From positions 7,018,001 to 7,082,000 of the forward strand of contig JAMPIT010000379.1 of the NCBI GenBank assembly GCA_026261815.1: a stretch of DNA of 64,000 nt, in the 5' to 3' direction. Positions within the stretch are counted from its first letter, which is position 1. Each line of letters begins with the position of its first letter. Of this stretch, positions 1-11,697 are shown in pieces. The stretch comes from Monarcha castaneiventris obscurior (taxonomy: Eukaryota > Chordata > Aves > Passeriformes > Monarchidae). The notes beneath the pieces were generated by a model, which saw nothing but the letters and a program-made list of their open reading frames with translations, ran no database searches and was not told the origin of the DNA. The position numbers and the translations under genes were made by a program.

Positions 1-252
1 GAATCTCAGGAGTTAACCTACCCAAAGTGAGAATGCTGACCAGGAAGCTCCCAGCCCTGTGCGAATACTGAGGAGAGGGTATCTTCAGCCTAGACTGCAC
101 TCAGCTGCCTTTGATGCTGTGGAGCCACTGCTGAGGATTTATACACCGAAAGACCCTTAGAAAAGAAGTCCTATGACATGTTTTTCAAAAGAATGATGCT
201 TTTAACAAAAGACAGATTTTCCCTTTTTTCTATAATTGCTGGGGTTATGTTC

Positions 253-276
253 TTTTTTTTTTTTTTTTTTTTTTTT
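253..276. repeat. Poly-T run (T24)
   Basis: There are 24 consecutive T residues. On the other strand this is a poly-A run, but no recognisable retrotransposon body adjoins it, so it is listed as a simple homopolymer likely to vary in length. Confidence 0.9.
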
Positions 277-1620
277 AGTTTTCTTGGACAATGTGGAAGA
301 TCAGAATTTTTTTCATTTACCTAATACTAGGTAATCAGCTCAGGATCCCAGGAAAATGTTTCATATGGCAGAATATGCACGTGGCTTCAAATAAAGCATT
401 CCAGGTTGGGATTTTTTTGTAGGTTTTGTGCTGTTGCTTCTCAATTATTAAAACTGACTAAGACAGGAGGAGAAAGAAGGAACAACAGGCTGTTTTCTGT
501 ATGTTGTTCTTCCTCTGGGGGTAAAGTATATTTATTTCACTCTTGTTTTAGAGATCATTTTCAGTATCTGTGAGCTATTACTTTGACTGCATACCGATAC
601 ACTTTAATGAAAGTCTCTTCATTAATTTTGCAGTGAAGTTTTCTTTTTACACCATGCCCTGCAGGTTTTTCCCACCCCTGTACATCCCTCTGAGTTTCTT
701 TGGTGGTTTAGCATCCTAATGTACCTAGAGGGGCTGCTTGATGTCATATTCATAGTAACATCTGCAAACAAAATGCAGCCTACAAGTTTCTGTACAAGTA
801 AGCACTTTTAGGGCAGATGAATATCTGCCTTTCTCTGTCCTTAAAGTGCAGATCACTTCAAATTGCTCAAGAGCTAGTTTCAGCACACTAGCTTTTATCT
901 GTGCAATCAAATGCTTGCACACTTGGAGACTCCTTGCATACACAAGTGGGAACAAAGGGCTCTTCACCTTCTGGTGTTTCCTAAGGATTACTTTAGATCA
1001 GTTTCTGAACTGTGTAAAGGCTTCTAAGTTTTCTATAATATATGGAACTTTGGTATTCTGTTAAGGTACCTGATGACAACTAAGGGCGCAATTACCTTGT
1101 TGTTTGATTATTTGAATTTAAATTGATAAGCTGAATTTTGGCTTGGCTAACAGAGGCAAACGTTTCAAGACAACTATAACCATACTGCATTCACACAGGA
1201 CTAAATTTGGGCATACCTCATCTTCTCAAATAATTTGCAAAGTAAATTGGTTTATGCTGAAGAGCAGAAAACCAAAGGCTAGGACTAGGAGCAAGCTGTT
1301 CCATATATAGAACTTGGGAGAAAATAACTCCTTGAAAGAATTGATGCTCAGTGCCAGAGCTGCGGTATCAGTGTGCAGCCTTCACTGACTCTCCATCCAG
1401 TAATCGCTTCTGCAAGTTTGTCTTCCTCGACCTCTACCCAAAACTCTTGTGCTCGGAGGCAAGCTGTTTGACTGACGTTGTCAGCTGTCATAATGCAGGT
1501 GAGCAGTGCCATCAGGAGCACGCTGTCTTAGAATGGCAAGCAATGCAGGTGTTACTGAGGGCTTTGTTCAGTACTTTCCTTCCAAATGTGTAGGGGTTTT
1601 ATACTGGAACATGAATACCG

Positions 1621-1680
1621 TCTGTTGCTCTCTTGACTCCATAAATAAATCTGTTGCTCTCTCTTGGACTCTATAAATAA
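1621..1680. repeat. Imperfect tandem duplication, ~30-bp unit x2
   Basis: Copy one (1621-1649) and copy two (1650-1680) both start TCTGTTGCTCTC and both end in ATAAATAA. They differ by a 2-bp TC insertion and a few substitutions. The level of divergence suggests an old local slippage duplication. Confidence 0.8.
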
Positions 1681-2261
1681 CTAAGAAAAAGGACAGCCAT
1701 TCTGCTGCTGTAATTTAATATATATCAGCTGCCTGTAAGACTGCTGTATCTTTGTGAGTTTGGGGGGTTTTGACCTAGGTTAAACCAGCTTTCTGTTCAC
1801 ATCTGCAGACAGGAGTCTTTATTGATCCCTAGAAGCCACCTGACTGTGTAAGCAGTGCTGATTATGTTCTGCTATTATATGACTCTACTCAAGGCTGGCT
1901 GCTAAAGAGTCTGTGTTAGTTAACAGTGCAGCACAATTAGTTGAACATATTTGTAGCAAAACTGGGTGCCAACAATGTTTCTTCCTTTTCAAGAGTTCCA
2001 CTGCACATGTACCACAGTGCACATCAAGGTGCAGTAAATGGCTGTGGAGCTATGCTCCGAAAGTGAATTTCAGCTCCAGACTAATTCTATTGCTTGTAGC
2101 CATCAGCTCTTCAGTTAAGATATATCTGACAAAAAATGCCCTGCTACTTGAGATTTAGTGACAGAATAAGCAAAACTATGATTTTTTTCCTAGCTTCACA
2201 GTGGTTCTGTCATATCATCAGTGCATGGGCAACTGTGAACTGAGCATTACACGTGTTTTAT

Positions 2262-2740
2262 CCCATAGAATTCTTTAGGTTGGAGAAGACCTTTGAGATC
2301 ATCAAGTCCAACTGTAAATTCAGCACTGTCAAGTCCAATACTAAATCATTTCCCTAAGTGCCACATCCTTATGTTTTTAAATACTTTCAGGGATGATAAC
2401 TCATTCATTTCCCTGGGCAGCCTGTTCCAGTGCTTTCTGGTGAAAAATTTTTTTCTAATGAACAACCTAAACCTCCTGTGGCATAGCTTGAGGCCATATC
2501 CTCTCACCCAATCACTCCTTACCTGAGAGAGGAGACCTACCCTCAGCTCTTTTTACAACCTCCTTTCAAGTAGATGTAGAGAATGATAAGGTCCCAGCCC
2601 CAGCTCCCTGAGCCACTCCTTATCAGACTTGTACTCCAGACCCTTTACCACATTTGCTGCCCTTTTCTGGGCACTCTCCAGCACCCCAATGCCTTCTGGT
2701 AAAAGGCCAAAAACTGAACACAATATTCAATGTATTTTGC
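2262..2740 (-). mobile_element. CR1 LINE fragment, 3' portion, minus strand
   Basis: Read on the plus strand, this begins with the reversed CR1 3' end (TAGAATTCTTTAGGTTGGAG, then AGATCATCAAGTCCAA). It continues through reversed 3' UTR and the reversed C-terminal end of ORF2 (GGCAGCCTGTTCCAGTGC; CACTCTCCAGCACCCC; AAAACTGAACACAATATTC). These are hallmark strings of avian CR1 copies. The copy is 5' truncated, as is usual for CR1, and carries many substitutions and indels that break the coding frame, so it is an old dead copy. The upstream limit near 2740 is approximate. Confidence 0.9.
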
Positions 2741-3452
2741 CTTGGACCTGAAGAAACTGTGTAACTGATGAAACTGTGATTCCCCAAGTGTCCTTATAGA
2801 ATACAACTATTTTTCCTCTTCCTTTCCAACTTGAAGGTAGCACTTCAGTTATGTGATTTTACGAATACTGAAATTTGACTTGTTTTACAGAAATCTACTG
2901 TTTTCTGTGATGGATTTTTCCTTTCACACAGAAGCTGATGACAGCTCTCAGCTTTTTGTATAATTATGCTCTCTTTGTTTCAGTCCTTCTGTAGATGTGT
3001 TTCTGGGTATTCTTTCCTGAGTTAATCTGGGAAAAGCTTAACTCAGGAGAAGGTATGTGGCAGTTTCAATAAGGCAAGTATGCTTATTCCTTCAGGAACA
3101 CTGAGGTTCATGTTCAGACTTGATAATGCCAGCAATAATGAAAATTCAATGTTTTCAATCTATGTTCTTTCCTACTTGAATAACCATTAAAAAAAGCTGA
3201 AGCAAAAAAGCATCAAGTCTTCTTGTATGTTCACTCCACTGAGTCTCCCAAAAGATCTTCAGGAAAAGTCCAAATAGTTGCTTAGGCATTCAACAAAACC
3301 CTCAAAAGTATTGACATGATACGGAGTACCTTGTAAGAAGTTGGATGGTAAATCCTGCCTATGTGAACTGGTTGCTGTCTCTACAATCCAACTTGAGTGA
3401 ACCAGCATATAGGCAGTATAAATAAGTAGGAAATAAAAGAGTTTACTTGCAT
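2741..3452. other. Unique AT-rich DNA, nothing recognised
   Basis: No long open frame, repeat or RNA gene was recognised between the CR1 fragment and the solo LTR. Confidence 0.5.
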
Positions 3453-3457
3453 ATAAG

Positions 3458-3906
3458 TGTCCTGTTTTCGGCCATGGACAGGGTTAATTTTTCACAGTAG
3501 CAGTGAGAGGGCAGAGCCTGGAACCCTGTGGGCATGGCCAGGACCCTAGTGTTATTCCATACCATCTTAAGTCATTGCCAGGGGTGGGGGAATCTCTCTC
3601 TTGCTTCCTGGAAGAAAGGATATCCCTTTCCAGTGCTGGAAAAATGTGGTGGGTGGAGGGTCTGTCTGCCATTGTTTCACTGTCCCAGGCCTGGTGAGTA
3701 TTTTGCATGTAAAACACACTCTCTTTGTACACTTTTGATATAAGTATTGTTGCTGTTACTGTTCATTTTCTTATCTTGTTGTTTCCAGTAAATTGGTCTC
3801 ATCTCAACTCGTGATCTTTGTCTTTTGTGCTTTTAGCTGGAAGGGAAGGGAAAATGAGTGGCAGTGAGAGCACTAAACTGGGGAATACCATGCCTAAACC
3901 ACGACA
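3458..3906 (+). mobile_element. Solo LTR, avian ERVL-type, plus strand
   Basis: The 449-bp element starts TGTCCTGTTTTCGGCCATGG and ends CTAAACCACGACA. The start, the AGGGTTAATTTTTC string and the CCTAAACCACGACA end match what I know of bird ERVL-type LTRs. The direct repeat ATAAG lies immediately outside both ends (3453-3457 and 3907-3911), a perfect 5-bp target site duplication as expected for this class. An AGTAAA variant polyadenylation signal lies near 3787, followed by the family-typical CTCATCTCAACTCGTG. No internal gag/pol sequence adjoins, so this is a solo LTR left by recombination between the two LTRs of a provirus. The family name is from memory and not searched. Confidence 0.85.
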
Positions 3907-3911
3907 ATAAG

Positions 3912-4857
3912 CTAAAACTGATCTGCTAAAATTACTGTGGATCCAGCTGTAGATGTTTGTCACATTAGAAACTGTTGTCACTCACATCCAGTCTGACAAT
4001 GACGTGCTAGGAGCTACTCAAAATCTACCCTAATTGACCACTGTCGCTTAGTTACAGTTTTTGTAGGAAGAAAAAATATGATTGCTTTCCATAAATAGAC
4101 TCACTGGGGCCAAAAACAATCTTTGATATCTTACAAACATCAGTCATGTGAATTGGAGGTTAAAGACTGAAGTAAAAAAGTGTTAACTACATCTTTTTTG
4201 AATGTTACTCTGTTTTGCCAGCAAATAAGGTTAGTGTTCCAACCAAAATTTTTGTCCAAATGACAAAAATTCTTAATCCTCGTGGAATGGTGTACATTTT
4301 TTAAATTAGTACAAGGATCAGAAGACTGTAAGGAGTATTGTCAGAATATCTGATTGATGGCTAGTCAGCATAAAAAAGAGAGGTCAAGAGACAGGAAAAT
4401 TATTACATTATACTCAAAGACACACCAGCCCTGAACAAAAGTTGATAATAGAGACAATCGCAACATCCAGAAGTCTTAGGGTACCGATTGATGGATGGGC
4501 CATTGGAGAAACCACTCAGGCATATTTTTGCAGAGGTTGAATCAGAAATTTGTAGTTGAAAGAAGGGAGAGGAATAGGACACACAAGAATTCTCATACCT
4601 TTAATGGGAAAGATTTAATTAACGGGATAGTGGAGAATGTGGGATTATCTTCATCTGCAGAAGAAAACCATATTTTGTCTCCATCTTTTGGGCAGCAAAT
4701 ATGTTTGCTGTCTTGAAGCTTAGTTGTTTTATGATAGATTGACTTATCCAAACAACTCCTGAACAAGGTTTTTATCTGTTGTGATGAGCTCATTGCTGTT
4801 CTGTTTGGAATAAATAGCATCCTGTTTTAGGTTTCACAGTCCTTACACTATGTAAGT
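3912..4857. other. Unique AT-rich DNA, nothing recognised
   Basis: The stretch contains only short open frames with no recognisable protein, and no repeat that I can name. Confidence 0.5.
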
Positions 4858-4975
4858 ACTGTTCGGCAGTAATTAAAGTTGTATTATCAACATTATTTTC
4901 AACACAAATGCAGAACATAGCTTCATACAAGCTACTATGAAGAAAATAAACTCTATCATAGCCAAAAAAGTACAG
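4858..4975 (-). mobile_element. ERVL-type LTR fragment, minus strand
   Basis: In plus orientation the string runs GTTCGGCAGTAAT, TTATCAACATTATTTTC, AACACAAATGCAGAACATAG, AAGCTACTATGAAGAAAATA, AACTCTATCATAGCC. This follows the reversed U3 start of bird ERVL-type LTRs in the same order. Only about 118 bp of U3 remain. The rest of the LTR is missing and no target duplication is evident, so it is a degraded scrap. It belongs to the same broad group as the elements at 3458 and 37619. Confidence 0.7.
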
Positions 4976-7386
4976 TGGGGTATAAAAATTAACTGATTTC
5001 TGAGAAAAGCTTTATTGAACCAGATCCTTATAATGGTTAAGAGACAATTAAAGACCATACTATCCCTCCAGACAAACCAGAAGAAGGAATCACACCTGAG
5101 AGGTCTCTGGTGCCTCTTTCCATAACTAAGTATGAGACCTCTCACTGCAAAGCCATCTGACCTGTTATCATGGCTTTTTTCTGATTATCATGCACTATAA
5201 AAATGTTTGTATGATATACAGTAAAGTTCCAGTTTTTCAGGATTAGATGTGTTGCCTAAATTCATGTCACTTGGAGGAAGAAAAAATCTAATCTTCCAGC
5301 ATCAGTTATTTAATTCTCTGTATTCTCGCTTGCTAGATTGACTAAAATGCAAATGGACTCATCTAAATTAAGAAGTACTGGCTGTCTTCTGTTCTGATGA
5401 AACTTTCCCAGGCTTTTAAGTAGGCTGACTTCTGCAAGTGGCCTAATAAGAAGCATCTTTGTACCTGCTGCCTTGCGCTAAGAGCAGCGGTTTACTCTGC
5501 CTTTCTCTTGACTGAGGCCTGCCCGATCATGTGTCTCCAGAGCAGATGTTTTAAGCAATGCAGGCTGTGACCAAATCAGCCAATGAAATGTACAATATTA
5601 GCAGGAGGTCAATCAGTTGAGATGATTATATGTATTTTTTTCTTCAACCTTTCTTCTGGTTCTGAAAAATAGCATTTCTTTTGCATTTGCCTACCTTTCC
5701 TTCCTCCATCCACTTGAAGAAAAACTCAAGCTTTTTGATTTTTCAATTCTGAAAATCCTGTAAGTCAAAGTAGTTGTTCAACATATAGAACAGAGTAAAG
5801 AGGAAATTATGCCATGGAAGAGTGTCAGTAAATGTGAAGTGAGTATTATTGGTTGTGGAGCTCGTGGAGATGCGCACTTGAATCCCTAAGGACTGATAGT
5901 GGTAGTGTATGAAGCTGTATTCCTTGTTTTGGACATATTTCCAGGATGACCACTGTAAAGTGAGACAATTCAAGTCTTTCACCCTGGCAGGGTTTTTATG
6001 GGTTTTGCATTTTCTCTGTTGATGGAATCAGTTTAAGGTTTTTCCACAATATGAATTGGGTTTTCAGATATTTGTATTATATTGTCTACCTCTCCCCTGT
6101 CACACCCAAGTACCATTTCCATCTGTGACCTCATTACAGTTCTGCCAGTTAAAGTGCAGAAGCCTCTGACAGGAAAATAATTAGCAGCACTGTCCAACAG
6201 GTCCCATAAATGTAAATGGGTAAGGTTATAAAAATGCAAAACCTCCAGCATTTTTTTTTAAAAGAACAGGGATTTTATTTCAATGTCTTTTTCACTTCTC
6301 AACTAAGTTTTGAGTGCTACAAAATAAAATTTTATTCTCCTTCTCTTTCTAAAAGCTCCATAATGATCTATATACACATTCTTTGCCCTGGTGTTTATTT
6401 TATTAAGTCTTATAGGCTTCTACAAATCTCTTTATGTCACTAGGTCCTCACTAAAGCATGCACAGGTTGTACAAATGGAGTATAAGACAGCTCCTGGCTT
6501 CAGCTTCATAGATAACTTATTGGTTCTCTGCCTGATGAGAGGAAATAAAAGTCACATTTAATGGTTGACTGCCAGTGGTGACTTCCAGGCTTTCTCTTCT
6601 TTTTAAAAAATCTGTTGTTATAGTTGAGTGTCAAGAGAGTCTTGAAGAGAGAGCTGTAAAAGAAAAAAGGCAATCACTAACACTACAAAAATTTAGGATT
6701 GAAAATAACCTCTCTGCCTATGGGACTGGGGGACTGAGAATAAAACATGGTGCTTCTGGGCCTGAAACTCATATTCTGTGTCTTTTTCTATGTTTTTGTA
6801 ATAAATAATTTTCTTCACAAGTAATTATTAAAACAGAATATTAACCCAAAGTTTATTTTACTTGGGAACTTGAAGCTGAGTGCTTAAAGGTGTTTGGAAA
6901 CCTGAGATGAAACAAAAAAAAAAAGATAAATCCTGAGTATCAGTATTAACAACCTAAAGCACATAAAATATATTATATTTTTCTAAAATACCTGCCTTAT
7001 TTTTCAAAAAAGCATTTTTACTATCTAGTTTTCACCATAATTTGGAAATACGCCCATGCTATGTAGACTTGATGGTAAACTACACGCCTTCACAATTAGA
7101 TGTAGTCAAAATGTATCCTTAAAATCTGATTTTGTAAGAATACAGGAAAATTAGTGTAAATCTGGGTTTTTTAGCCAAAAATTTTCGGTCCACGATTGAA
7201 GATTTGAAGTGCTAAAAACATTTGTCAGAGAGTCTTGGTGTTATCTTAACTTCAGCTTTTTGTTTAACTGACCTGTGAGTTTTTCCATTATGTATCATTA
7301 GTTACACAACACCATGTTCTTACATTGGATGAGAGCACTCTGTTTGCTGTTTGGACTAACTGGTCTGCCCTTCAGAGAGGACTTCA
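4976..7386. other. Unique AT-rich DNA, nothing recognised
   Basis: Open frames here are all below 95 codons and look like chance frames. No repeat family, RNA gene or CpG-rich promoter-like region was recognised. Confidence 0.5.
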
Positions 7387-7490
7387 CAGAGTCACATAAT
7401 TGTTAGGGTTGGAAGGGACCTCTGTAGATCATTTAGTCCAAGCCCCCTGCCAAGGCAAGGTCGCCCAGTGCAGGTTACAGAGGAACATGT
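7387..7490 (-). mobile_element. CR1 LINE 3' end scrap, minus strand
   Basis: The string AGAGTCACATAATTGTTAGG, GTTGGAAGGGACCTCTGTAG, ATCATTTAGTCCAAGCCCCC is the reversed 3' end of an avian CR1. It continues into reversed 3' UTR (AGGTTACAGAGGAACATG). About 100 bp survive. The far end merges into sequence that I cannot assign. Confidence 0.85.
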
Positions 7491-7499
7491 TGTAAATCC

Positions 7500-8078
7500 C
7501 TGGTCATTGCATGGCGAGTTTATTTAAAAGTGGCTTAAAGCACTACTTCTCCCTGAGATGGCACAAAGGACAACTTGACTAAAGTTCTTGGGATGTCAAA
7601 AAACAAACTTTACTGGCAAACTTTTGGAAGATCAGGAACCTGGCAAAATTTCAGGCAAAATTTCAATCAGAACAATGCATTTCACAAAGCATTGATTTAG
7701 GAAACTCTAACCCATCCAACCCTAAATTACCCAGACTACGAGAAGAGGAAATTAGTATAAAAAAAGGAGAGAAAGAGAGAAAAAAGAGAGAGACAAGAAA
7801 GATACCGTTGTCACCCTTGGATCCAGTGTGGTCTCAGATGCCATGAAATTCAAGGACAATAGGGACATGGCCATGTGCGGTTTTGTGCAATGGTTTTTAA
7901 TCTGCTCTGGCCTCCTGTGGCCACATCTTCCCCTCAGGTGGGGCTTGTGGTCTGATAGCCACTCTGGGATTAGGCTGTGGCTCCAAAAGGGACAGGGTGT
8001 GGGACAGAGCACCATTCCACCTTTGCAGAACTTGATCTGCCCTTTCCTCCCCACACACACCTTAGCTGTTTCGAGACA
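7500..8078 (-). mobile_element. Unclassified repeat-like block, possible ERV LTR (minus strand)
   Basis: The block differs in composition from its neighbours. Read on the minus strand it begins TGTCTCGAAACAGCTAAGG at 8078 and has a moderately GC-rich first half. A pyrimidine-rich tract follows (a purine tract at 7758-7793 on the plus strand) that includes a TATAC string. Further on is CCAGTAAAGTTTG, a weak polyadenylation-signal-like context. That order resembles U3-R-U5 of an LTR. I could not find a target duplication or a clear second end, and I cannot name a family. A 12-bp exact tandem repeat (GGCAAAATTTCA twice) is at 7642-7665. Confidence 0.3.
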
Positions 8079-11000
8079 GTAATCATTTTTTCCAGTCTCT
8101 CACATATCCAGGTGGGTTTTGTGATTATTTTCCTGGAAGAAACTCTTGTTTAGGCTACTAACTTAAAAAGACTGATCAAGCTGGTAAAAAATATTTACAG
8201 ATCTCGTAAAATAATGTGGGTTTAACTACCAGTTGAATACAAAGAAGAGGAGTTTTAGCTTGCATGTCCACTGAACATAAAGTGTACCCAAAAACCAGGA
8301 AGTAAATCCTAAGTACAAACACTTTACATACTTACCAAGTATTATTTAAGTGTTTGAAAGCATGAAAATAAAGGATTTATAAAATGATAATTAAGTACAT
8401 CCTGATTAAAGATTGGGTGAAAACCATCACAGAGATAACATTATCAAGAGGTAATGGTGTCAGAAGCAATCCAATGTATGCAAGAAAAATCAAGCCCTCT
8501 GACTATGGGTTACCAAAAAGCTGGACCTCACTATCTAGGCTGCTGGAAAAAATTGCATGCCAACCTCCCTGCTGTTACATATGGTGAGAAGCTGCACACT
8601 AGAGCACAGGCAGTGGCTGGTGGGACAGGCAGGCCTGGGAAAAGCAGCTATGCTTTTGTTGCCAGTGATTCAGAGGTGTTGATGTGTTGAGGAATTTTGC
8701 CTCTTTGGAACAGGTAATAATGTGAACACAACCTTACCACCAGACACAGGAAAGAAGAGGAGGGAAAATGCAAATCTGTTGTTGAAAATTATGATATCAT
8801 CTTTCCTCATAATAACAGTTTGAAGTAGGATATGAGGTAGCTAAGAGTGATCTTAGACCCTGATTTTTAACATCTAAAACTAGGTTTGCGTTCATGGGGA
8901 AATGAAGGGACATGCAACACATTGTTAGCATTAGCAAGTATGCTAGGCTGCTCTTGTGGGTTTCAACACTGGTACATTGTTTCCTAGCTGTAGACAAAAA
9001 TGCATTTAATGCTTGTAATTTCCTGTGTGATGTGAAACACAGGTGAAACTCAACATCCTGATGTGGTTGCTCATCTTGTAATGTCATTCTCATGGAAACA
9101 CTGCAAGATTTTTACCAGTTTCTTGGAAGCCAGAACATAACAAAGATCAGTTATTGATTATGCAATTGATTATTGCAAAGCTGGGGCAAAATATAGAGTA
9201 GTGATTGATATTTCTACTTAAGTATAAATATATATATTTGAATCTTTCTGTTCAAGGGTGACAAACAGGTATGTTTGGGAATCATAAGTCTAAAGATACA
9301 GAACTTGGGGACCTGCCAGAATATGCATTACATACCTGAATATTCTCTATGGCTGCATCTTATTGCCACTTTTATTTAGACTAAATACACAAACTTCTAT
9401 GGAGTTAAGAAAATACCTAAGTAAGAGTTACAGCAATTTATAAAAATATTTTTCTCTTCCATATTATGCTAATGCATATTTCTTAGAAAGTAAGTCTTTT
9501 CAGAGGAACAAAAATGCTTAAAAGTTTTACTGTATATTGCTATATTGCTTTACATTAACCTACAAATTAGTCGGGTAAATTGTTATAATCTCCACTTTCT
9601 GAGCTGAGCTATGTTTTGGTTGGCAAATAGAGAGGAACAGGTAAAGAGCTCCTTCCCATTATGCATGGTATGCAAGAGTTTGTCTAAATGCAGTCTTCAG
9701 ACTAGGAGCATATACCTTTCTCATAAAATTTCACTGTCAGTTTTGAATATATAGAAGCTTAGGAAGAACAGTTTAAATTAATCAGGATGTAGTCAAAATG
9801 GTAGAAACACCAGAGAGTTTTAGTTAGTACTGTTTTCAAGGTGTCTTTTAATGAATCAGGTGTTTTTAAAACAGTATTTTTTCCAGGCTGTCTTTTCAAA
9901 GATCAGTTAGAAATTTAATTCTTCTTGAACATTAAAAACTGACTCTTAAAAAATTAATTCAGAAGCTGAAAAAAAAGACTTTCAGTACTCCTCATGTCAC
10001 TGAGCTGGATTCATTACTGTAATTTTTACAGTTCATTTTTATATCAGTGCAAGTTCCATTGAGATTTCCATTCTAAAACTGGAGCAGTAAGTCAGAGCAG
10101 TAGCTCAGGTTTCTTGTAGGAAATAATAAATGTCCAGCCAAAGATCTCTGGAGAGTTTAAGTTGAATGATCTTTAAATAATTCTTCCCTGGTAGGTTATA
10201 TGCAACACATTTATAGCCAAGGACTTCAGGGGTTTCCTTTCTCCTTACTTGACCTAGTTTTTTAGTTAAAATGTGTTACTGTAATCAGTTCATTGAACAA
10301 CTAAATGCTGAGATGAAGTTTATGACCTCTTTGATAGAACCTACATGTTTTGTTCACCACAGTGGATTTTTCTGGCAATGACTTTGTGGCAGGTTTCCTT
10401 GACGTCTTTCCAGACTAAAAAACATGCATGAAGCTTAGCTGGTTTCCATCTGCTCACCATGACTTATTTTATTCAAAAAAAATTTTTTGTCAAAAATTCC
10501 TACTTGCCAAAATGCCTCTTTCCTCCCCAGAACACTTCCCCCTCCTCCTTTCCCCCCTGCTATTTGTTTGTTTTTGTAAAGCCTTTAGTTCCTTCAAAAG
10601 ACTGTAATGCATGCCAGCTACAGTAACAGGCTGTGAGGAAAAAAATATCTGAAAAACTAAAGTTATGACAAAACCTGTCCTCCAAGATACGTCGTGGTCT
10701 TGTTTATAAGGTGATGTTATTGCCAGTTAGCTGAGTGTAGGCAGTGCTCCTCTGAACAACTCCAAGTGTGCAACTTTGTGGTGAAAAAGAAAAGGGAAGG
10801 AAGGAAAAGGTGTGTTCTCTCAGACAAACATCCCCTTCACTTTGCTACTCTGCCTCAAGTTCTGCTCATTTCCCAAAGCAATGGCTAAGTTGCTCAGAAA
10901 ACCTGAACAGTTACAAGGAAATGTGTTTGCAGCACTGCACTAAGTCTGAGAAATGGAACCACTGAAGGGCAGATGGACATGATGAGGAGGCCAATGGTTT

Positions 11001-11280
11001 TCTACAGGGCTGTCATTGTCCTCGGCGTTGTGCTGCTGTGCCTGGGCTAATAAGAATGGGACCTACTCCTGTTATGTAGACCCATTCCAGTCCCCCCTTT
11101 CACAATGTCTTAATTCCCATGGGAATGGCACTCACCCCCAACTTTACCTTTCAAATACTGTAACTGATAGTTGTTTTCCTATAAGTTTTGATTTTTTTTC
11201 AGTCTGAAAGACACAATTTTGATTTGCCATGTGGCACTTTTTGTGAAGCTAAAGCCAAACTTTAAGTTTGAACGTATAAC
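8079..11280. other. Unique AT-rich DNA, nothing recognised
   Basis: Only short open frames are present (longest 98 codons, minus strand, 8797-9093), none resembling a known protein. A C-rich patch at about 10522-10557 is G-rich on the minus strand. It has runs of six, five and four G but is not a clean four-tract quadruplex motif. Nothing else was recognised. Confidence 0.5.
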
Positions 11281-11301
11281 AAAATTATAGAATATTAATT
11301 A

Positions 11302-11697
11302 TTATAGAATCATAATCATAGAATGGTTTGTGTTGGAAGGAACCTTAAAAATCATCTGGCTCCAGCCCCCCTACCATAGGCAGGGACACCTCCACTGGAC
11401 CAGGTTGCTCAATGCCCCATTCGACCTGGCCTTAAACATTTCCAGGGGTGGGGCATCCAGAGCTTCTTTGGCAACTTGTTCCAGGGCCTTGTGACAGCCA
11501 CAGTTAATAACTTGTTCCATATGTCTAACCTAAATTTTCCCTCTTTCAGCTTGTACCCATTAGTCCTTGTCCTGTCATTACATTTCCTGTTGAACAGTTC
11601 CCTGTAGGCCCCCTTCAGATAGCAGAGGGTAGCTATGAGGCTCCACACAACTTTCCCTTCTCCAGGCTGAAGATCTCTAACTTTTTCTGCCTCTCAG
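11302..11697 (-). mobile_element. CR1 LINE fragment, 3' portion, minus strand
   Basis: In plus orientation it starts AGAATCATAATCATAGAATG and TTGGAAGGAACCTTAAAAAT, the reversed CR1 3' end. It then passes through TAGGCAGGGACACCTCCACT and ACCAGGTTGCTCAATGCCCC. Next comes the reversed C-terminal ORF2 region (AGTCCTTGTCCTGTCATTAC, GGCCCCCTTCAGATAGCAG). It is 5' truncated and interrupted by substitutions. It belongs to a different CR1 subfamily from the long copy at 18-21 kb, judging by its distinct 3' UTR (GGCAGGGACACCTCCACTGG type). Confidence 0.9.

Larger units (their letters stand above)
1..2260. other. Non-coding AT-rich DNA, no gene recognised
   Basis: No open frame here exceeds about 80 codons and none resembles a protein I know. 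The stretch holds a run of 24 T at 253-276 and an imperfect tandem duplication at 1621-1680 (listed separately). The part around 1340-1590 is more GC-rich than its surroundings and contains a good splice-donor-like string, CAGGTGAGC, at 1496-1504. With no matching acceptor or recognisable protein I do not call an exon. Confidence 0.6.

Noticed and set aside
7828..8060. Overlapping frames on both strands in the GC-richer block
   Set aside because: They sit within the repeat-like block at 7500-8078. There is no protein resemblance on either strand.
10522..10557. Minus-strand G-rich patch as a quadruplex
   Set aside because: There are only three tracts of four or more G, and the spacing is irregular.
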